A program made the position numbers and the translations under genes. 8,328 nucleotides of DNA from Planctomycetota bacterium (GTDB lineage: Bacteria; Planctomycetota; Planctomycetia; Pirellulales; Pirellulaceae): NCBI GenBank assembly GCA_019347795.1, contig JAHWKS010000180.1, positions 1-8,328 on the forward strand, in the 5' to 3' direction. Below the pieces are notes generated by a model, which saw only the letters and a program-made list of their open reading frames with translations, ran no database searches and had not been told where the DNA came from. Below, in pieces: positions 5,163-8,328 of this stretch. How positions within the stretch are numbered: the stretch's first letter is position 1; each line of letters opens with the position of its first letter.

Positions 5163-6335
5163 ATGGCAACCGATCCGCTGGCGTGGTTGGACGATGAACT
5201 GGCGGGGCTGGAGGCGCTCGGGTTGCGGCGACGGCTGGCGACGCGGGCCGGGCCGCAGACGGCGGCGGAGATTGTGCTCGACGGGCGGCGGCTGGTGAAC
5301 TTCAGCTCGAATGATTACCTGGGGCTGGCGGCTTCGTCGTTGTCCAAGGCGGTGCAGGAGGCGGTGGACCAGGTCGGCTGGGGGAGCGGCGCCAGTCCGC
5401 TGGTGACCGGCCGCGGCGAACTGCACGCGCGGCTGGAGGAGGAGCTGGCTGCGTTCGAGAAGACGGAGGCGGCGCTGCTGTTTTCCAGCGGGTATGCGGC
5501 GAATGTGGGCGCCATCGCGTCGCTGGCGGGGAAGGGGGATGTCGTCTTCAGCGACGCCAAGAATCACGCCAGCATCATCGACGGGTGCCGTGTCTCGGGC
5601 GCCAGGATCGTGGTTTACCCGCATCGCGATGCGTCGGCGCTGGAGTCGCTTCTAAAGCAGTCGCGCGAGTTTCGCCGGCGGCTGATCGTCACCGATGCTC
5701 TCTTCAGCATGGACGGCGACCTCGCGCCGCTGGCCGAACTTGCGGAGCTGGCCCGATCGCACGAGGCGATGCTGATGGTCGATGAGGCGCACGCCACCGG
5801 CGTGTTCGGGGCCGCCGGCCGCGGCGTGTGCGAGCATCTGGACGTCGAGGACGGCGTCCACATCCGCGTCGGCACCTTGAGCAAGGCCCTGGGATCGCTG
5901 GGCGGGTTTGTCGCGGGACGGCGCTCGCTCATCGCGTGGCTGGCCAATCGCGCCCGCAGTTACGTCTTCTCAACCGCTCCGCCGGAGGCGATGGCCGCCG
6001 CGGGACTTGAGGCGCTGCGGATCGTCCGCGAGGAGCCGCACCGCCGCATCGAGCTGCTCCAGCGCGCGGCGTCGCTTCGCGATCGTCTGCAGCGCGACGG
6101 CTGGAACGTCGGCGAGAGCCAAAGCCAGATCATCCCATTGACCATCGGCGACCCGCAGCCGACGATGCAGCTCTCCGCCGCCCTCCGCGAGCGAGGGTTC
6201 CTGGCGCCGGGCATCCGGCCGCCGTCGGTGCCCGAGGGGGAGTCGCTCCTTCGTCTCAGCCTCAGCTACGCGCACTCGCCGGAGCAACTGGAGCAACTCG
6301 CTGACGCGGCGCGCAACTTGCGGCGCGTCATTTAG
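5163..6335 (+). CDS. bioF: 8-amino-7-oxononanoate synthase (BioF)
   Basis: 390 residues from ATG 5163, matching the family length; an in-frame ATG at 5091 would overlap the previous gene and adds 24 unconserved residues. This is a fold-type I PLP enzyme that joins a pimeloyl thioester and L-alanine to give 8-amino-7-oxononanoate, CO2 and CoA or ACP, the first committed step of biotin ring formation, in the cytoplasm. Visible motifs: NFSSNDYLGLA (46-56), GSGASPLVTG (74-83), LLFSSGYAAN (105-114), the cofactor-stacking His in KNHAS (H135), DEAHATGVFG (207-216), and VGTLSKALGSLGGF (236-249) with the Schiff-base Lys241. The C-terminal GIRPPSVPEGESLLRLSLSYAH is typical of BioF rather than of the related glycine C-acetyltransferase. 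No other biotin gene is in the window. It follows the DUF1559 gene by 14 bp with no visible Shine-Dalgarno, so co-transcription is likely. Confidence 0.93.
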   Translation: MATDPLAWLDDELAGLEALGLRRRLATRAGPQTAAEIVLDGRRLVNFSSNDYLGLAASSLSKAVQEAVDQVGWGSGASPLVTGRGELHARLEEELAAFEKTEAALLFSSGYAANVGAIASLAGKGDVVFSDAKNHASIIDGCRVSGARIVVYPHRDASALESLLKQSREFRRRLIVTDALFSMDGDLAPLAELAELARSHEAMLMVDEAHATGVFGAAGRGVCEHLDVEDGVHIRVGTLSKALGSLGGFVAGRRSLIAWLANRARSYVFSTAPPEAMAAAGLEALRIVREEPHRRIELLQRAASLRDRLQRDGWNVGESQSQIIPLTIGDPQPTMQLSAALRERGFLAPGIRPPSVPEGESLLRLSLSYAHSPEQLEQLADAARNLRRVI

Positions 6336-6410
6336 AGAGCGCCCACGGATGGCAAGGCCGACCCATGGATGACGATAATCGGCTTTTCGCTTCTGTGTGT
6401 TCCTTGCCGA

Positions 6411-6416
6411 GGAGGA
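6411..6416 (+). promoter_or_regulatory. Strong Shine-Dalgarno for the PEBP-family gene
   Basis: GGAGGA at 6411-6416 puts GGAGG 9 nt before ATG 6425. This fixes the start at 6425 rather than the in-frame ATG at 6365, which has no such signal. Confidence 0.85.
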
Positions 6417-6424
6417 AAGAGTCC

Positions 6425-6940
6425 ATGACTGCTGATCCTGTTTCGTTGTCCGAGTCGGACCTCCGGCTGCAGACGTCGGTCTTCGCCGAGGACAAGCCGA
6501 TCCCCAAGCGATACACCGGCGACGGCGAAGACGTCTCGCCGCCGCTGAACTGGATTCAGGCGCCGGCCGGGACCAAAGAGTTCGCGCTGATCTGCGACGA
6601 CCCCGACGCCCCGCGGGATGAGCCGTGGGTCCACTGGGTGCTCTACAAGATTCCCGGCGATGTGAAGGAGTTGCCCGAGGGGATTCCGCGTCAGCCCGCG
6701 CTGGACAACCCGCCGGGCGCCCGGCAAGGCCCGAACTCCTTTCCCAACGACAACGTCGGCTATCGCGGCCCGATGCCGCCTCCCGGCCACGGCCGGCATC
6801 GCTATTACTTCAACCTGTACGCCCTCGATGCCGAGATCGATCTTTCCCCCGAGGAGGCCACCAAAGAAAAGCTGCTGGCGGCGATGCGGCCGCACATTCT
6901 TGCGGAGACGCACCTGATGGGAACGTATGAGCGGACCTGA
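6425..6940 (+). CDS. YbhB/YbcL family protein (phosphatidylethanolamine-binding/Raf kinase inhibitor-like)
   Basis: 171 residues, near the size of bacterial PEBP proteins (about 155-185). Family signatures are clear: an N-terminal LQTSVFAEDKPIPKRYTGDGEDVSPPLNW (15-43), the anion-binding-pocket motif DPDAPRDEPWVHWVLYKIP (59-77), NDNVGYRGPMPPPGHGRHRYYFNLYAL (108-134) with the conserved GP-x-PP-x-G-x-HRY, and a C-terminal helix EEATKEKLLAAMRPHILAETHLMGTYER. There is no signal peptide, so it is probably cytoplasmic. Bacterial members are structurally known, but their role is mostly undefined; ligand binding is expected from the pocket. It lies 89 bp after bioF with its own strong ribosome binding site and converges with the FHA gene. 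Confidence 0.93.
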   Translation: MTADPVSLSESDLRLQTSVFAEDKPIPKRYTGDGEDVSPPLNWIQAPAGTKEFALICDDPDAPRDEPWVHWVLYKIPGDVKELPEGIPRQPALDNPPGARQGPNSFPNDNVGYRGPMPPPGHGRHRYYFNLYALDAEIDLSPEEATKEKLLAAMRPHILAETHLMGTYERT

Positions 6941-7046
6941 GGCCGCTCAAAAGCCGCCCACTGGCACGGTGCCCCCCCCAACAGGTTGCATGCCGCAGAA
7001 TCGCAAGAACGGAATGTATACGCACGTACACTATTTGGGGAGGGAG

Positions 7047-7063
7047 TTTGCGCCGTGCGCAAA
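7047..7063. repeat. Perfect palindrome TTTGCGC-CGT-GCGCAAA in the convergent gap
   Basis: A 7-bp stem with a 3-nt loop lies in the 211-bp gap (6941-7151) between the PEBP and FHA stops. It could end transcription from either side or be an operator, but there is no U-tract on either strand, so neither is established. The rest of the gap holds an 8-C run (6972-6979) and no credible gene. Confidence 0.6.
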
Positions 7064-7151
7064 ATGGGTGCAGGAAGCCTCGAAGTCGCCTTAATCGGCC
7101 TGCTAGGGGCCTTTCTGAGGGTGTTTCCGACCGGGGGGAAACCTGCTGGGC

Positions 7152-7550
7152 TTACTGCCCCGGCTTCCGCCGCGAGAGGCCCGCGCGGTCCAGCAGCGGG
7201 CGGGCCATCACGTCGGTCATGCCGGTCTCTTCCGGCGGCGGGGGACCTTCCGCCCCATTGTTCTCGGGGGAATATTGCAACTCGTACTTGTGCTTGGCGA
7301 AGGAGACCTCGTCTCCCGGATCGAGCCGCTTCTTGTTGACTACGCGCACGCCGTTCACCTTGGTGCCGTTGCGGCTTTGCATGTCGCGCACGTACCAGTA
7401 GCCCTTCTCGCAGCTCAGCTCGCAATGATGGGCCGAGACGTTGGCGAAGCGGAGCACCACGTCGCAGCTTTCGCGACGCCCGACCAGGAGCTTCGTCTTC
7501 AAGAGCGGCACGTTGTCGCCGCCACCCCGAGGAATCAGTTCGCCGTACAT
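7152..7550 (-). CDS. Stand-alone FHA-domain protein
   Basis: 132 residues. A single forkhead-associated domain fills residues about 1-95: KTKLLVGRRESCDVVLRFANVSAHHCELSCEKGYWYVRDMQSRNGTKVNGVRV and RLDPGDEVSFAKHKYEL. The phosphothreonine-binding positions are mostly present: G24-R25, S39 and H42 (S-x-x-H), N61-G62-T63 and N66-G67. FHA domains bind phosphothreonine peptides, so it probably reads out Ser/Thr kinase signalling in the cytoplasm; no kinase is nearby. A short low-complexity tail follows (EGPPPPEETG, then a basic end). There are no membrane segments. ATG 7550 is the natural start, just before the first strand; GGAA about 8 nt upstream on the coding strand is a weak ribosome binding candidate. 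It is divergent from the radical SAM gene across 74 bp. Confidence 0.9.
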   Translation of the reverse strand: MYGELIPRGGGDNVPLLKTKLLVGRRESCDVVLRFANVSAHHCELSCEKGYWYVRDMQSRNGTKVNGVRVVNKKRLDPGDEVSFAKHKYELQYSPENNGAEGPPPPEETGMTDVMARPLLDRAGLSRRKPGQ

Positions 7551-7587
7551 AGCGCTTGTTCCGGATTGATGAGAAGATAGCGTCGCC

Positions 7588-7616
7588 TTGCGGGGGCCCC
7601 GCGGGCGGTCTAAGAT
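7588..7616 (+). promoter_or_regulatory. Possible promoter of the radical SAM gene, close enough for a leaderless transcript
   Basis: TTGCGG (7588-7593), 17 nt, then TAAGAT (7611-7616), only 8 nt before ATG 7625. The boxes match the sigma-70 consensus at 3/6 and 4/6, so this is weak. The position would put transcription start at or next to the ATG, in line with the missing Shine-Dalgarno. Confidence 0.2.
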
Positions 7617-7624
7617 TCCCGATA

Positions 7625-8328
7625 ATGCGGGTAGAAACGATTAAGAACTCACTCTATCGCCGGATGCAAGCAGCGTCAACTCACGCGAGTCGGGCGGGGG
7701 ACCAGCAACGCGACGTCCTCTGGCGGGACGCCGGGCTTCGCTACTACGCCTACAACTTCTATCTGCGCCGACGGTTCGGGCATCGCGTGCAGAAGGTGAG
7801 CATCGACGCCGGCTTCACCTGCCCCAACGTGGATGGGACCGTCGCCGTCGGCGGCTGCACGTTCTGCGACAATCGCAGCTTCAGTCCCAGCCGGCGGACG
7901 CCGCGGCGGTCGATTCCGGAGCAGATCGACGACGGCATCCGCCGCCTCAAGCGGCGATACGACTGCGATCACTTCCTCGCCTACTTCCAGCCCGCCACCA
8001 ACACCTACGCGCCGGTCGAGCGGCTGCGGCCGCTGTACGAAGAAGCTCTCGCGCATCCGAAGGTGGTCGGGCTGGCGATCGGCACACGGCCGGACTGCGT
8101 CCCGGACGACGTGCTCGATCTGCTGGAGGAACTCGGCCGGCGGACGTACCTTTCGGTCGAGTACGGCATGCAGACGATGCACGACCGCTCGCTCGATTGG
8201 ATGAACCGCGGCCATCACCACGACGCCTTCCTCGACGCGATGGAGCGCAGCCGCGGGCGGGGCTTCGAAATCTGCGCCCACGTGATCATCGGCCTGCCGG
8301 GCGAATCGCGCGACGACATGCTGGCCAC
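7625..8328 (+). CDS. TIGR01212/YhcC-type radical SAM protein, 3'-truncated by the window edge
   Basis: The frame is open from ATG 7625 to the last base (about 234 residues seen; full proteins are about 310-330). The start at 7625 leaves about 37 residues before the conserved LRYYAYNFYLRRRFGHRVQKVSIDAGFTCPN; ATG 7664 is an alternative and the frame has no stop between 7559 and 7625, so the start is uncertain. The [4Fe-4S]/SAM cluster cysteines are C66, C78 and C81 (TCPNVDGTVAVGGCTFC), the variant spacing of the Elp3-like YhcC group rather than CxxxCxxC. Further family blocks are YFQPATNTYAP (about 119-129), GLAIGTRPDCVPD (151-163), VEYGMQTMHDRSLDWMNRGHHHDAF (182-206), and AHVIIGLPGES (about 219-229). 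These are SAM-binding TIM-barrel strands. The molecular role of this family is unresolved; RNA modification has been suggested by similarity to Elp3. It is divergent from the FHA gene. Confidence 0.9.
   Translation, partial: MRVETIKNSLYRRMQAASTHASRAGDQQRDVLWRDAGLRYYAYNFYLRRRFGHRVQKVSIDAGFTCPNVDGTVAVGGCTFCDNRSFSPSRRTPRRSIPEQIDDGIRRLKRRYDCDHFLAYFQPATNTYAPVERLRPLYEEALAHPKVVGLAIGTRPDCVPDDVLDLLEELGRRTYLSVEYGMQTMHDRSLDWMNRGHHHDAFLDAMERSRGRGFEICAHVIIGLPGESRDDMLA

Noticed and set aside
6339..6371. Near-direct repeat CCCACGGATGG / CCCATGGATGA between bioF and the PEBP gene
   Set aside because: Two imperfect 11-bp copies only; expected by chance in a sequence of this composition.
7123..7142. GTTTCC ... 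GGAAAC inverted repeat just past the FHA stop, as a terminator
   Set aside because: Only a 6-bp stem with an 8-nt loop and no T-run on the minus strand; too weak to call.
6986..7339. 117-residue frame on the + strand beginning in the PEBP/FHA gap
   Set aside because: Its second half is antisense to the FHA gene and low-complexity; no start signal or recognisable domain.

Overview
The window is GC-rich, bacterial and gene-dense, and it looks like a planctomycete chromosome fragment. The evidence is a DUF1559 protein (a family greatly expanded in Planctomycetes), LptE-like and BamD-like lipoproteins implying an outer membrane, and intergenic DNA full of short GC-rich hairpins and 7-8 bp tandem repeats of a kind I associate with planctomycete genomes. 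Assignment below phylum is not possible from this sequence. Only two of the seven starts inside the window have a clear Shine-Dalgarno sequence.

Layout. 2-943 (+): 3' part of a Rieske non-heme iron oxygenase alpha subunit. 965-3635 (-): a three-gene unit read recO -> BamD-like TPR lipoprotein -> LptE-like lipoprotein. recO and the TPR gene are coupled by a TGATG stop/start overlap. The TPR and lptE-like genes are separated by 65 bp, most of it an 8-bp tandem repeat. 3636-4053: a 418-bp non-coding interval with a 7-bp tandem repeat beside the recO start and a 203-bp mosaic inverted repeat built of six short hairpins. 4054-5148 (+): an atypical DUF1559 protein. 5163-6335 (+): bioF, 14 bp downstream. 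6425-6940 (+): a YbhB/YbcL (PEBP) family protein with a strong ribosome binding site. 6941-7151: convergent non-coding gap with one perfect palindrome. 7152-7550 (-): a stand-alone FHA-domain protein. 7625 to the window end (+): 5' part of a TIGR01212/YhcC-type radical SAM protein, running off the edge.

How the genes work together. The recO/BamD-like/LptE-like unit joins recombination repair with outer-membrane protein and LPS assembly, probably as one transcript. The DUF1559-bioF pair is close enough to be co-transcribed but has no obvious functional link. The rest are single genes of different pathways. I see no phage, plasmid, CRISPR, defence or biosynthetic cluster and no transposase.

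The most interesting feature is the mosaic inverted repeat at 3765-3967. Its two 46-bp arms differ at six positions. Four lie in hairpin loops or the spacer, and the other two form one compensatory base-pair swap, so every stem is intact. That pattern argues for selection on folded DNA or RNA, as in REP/BIME-type elements.
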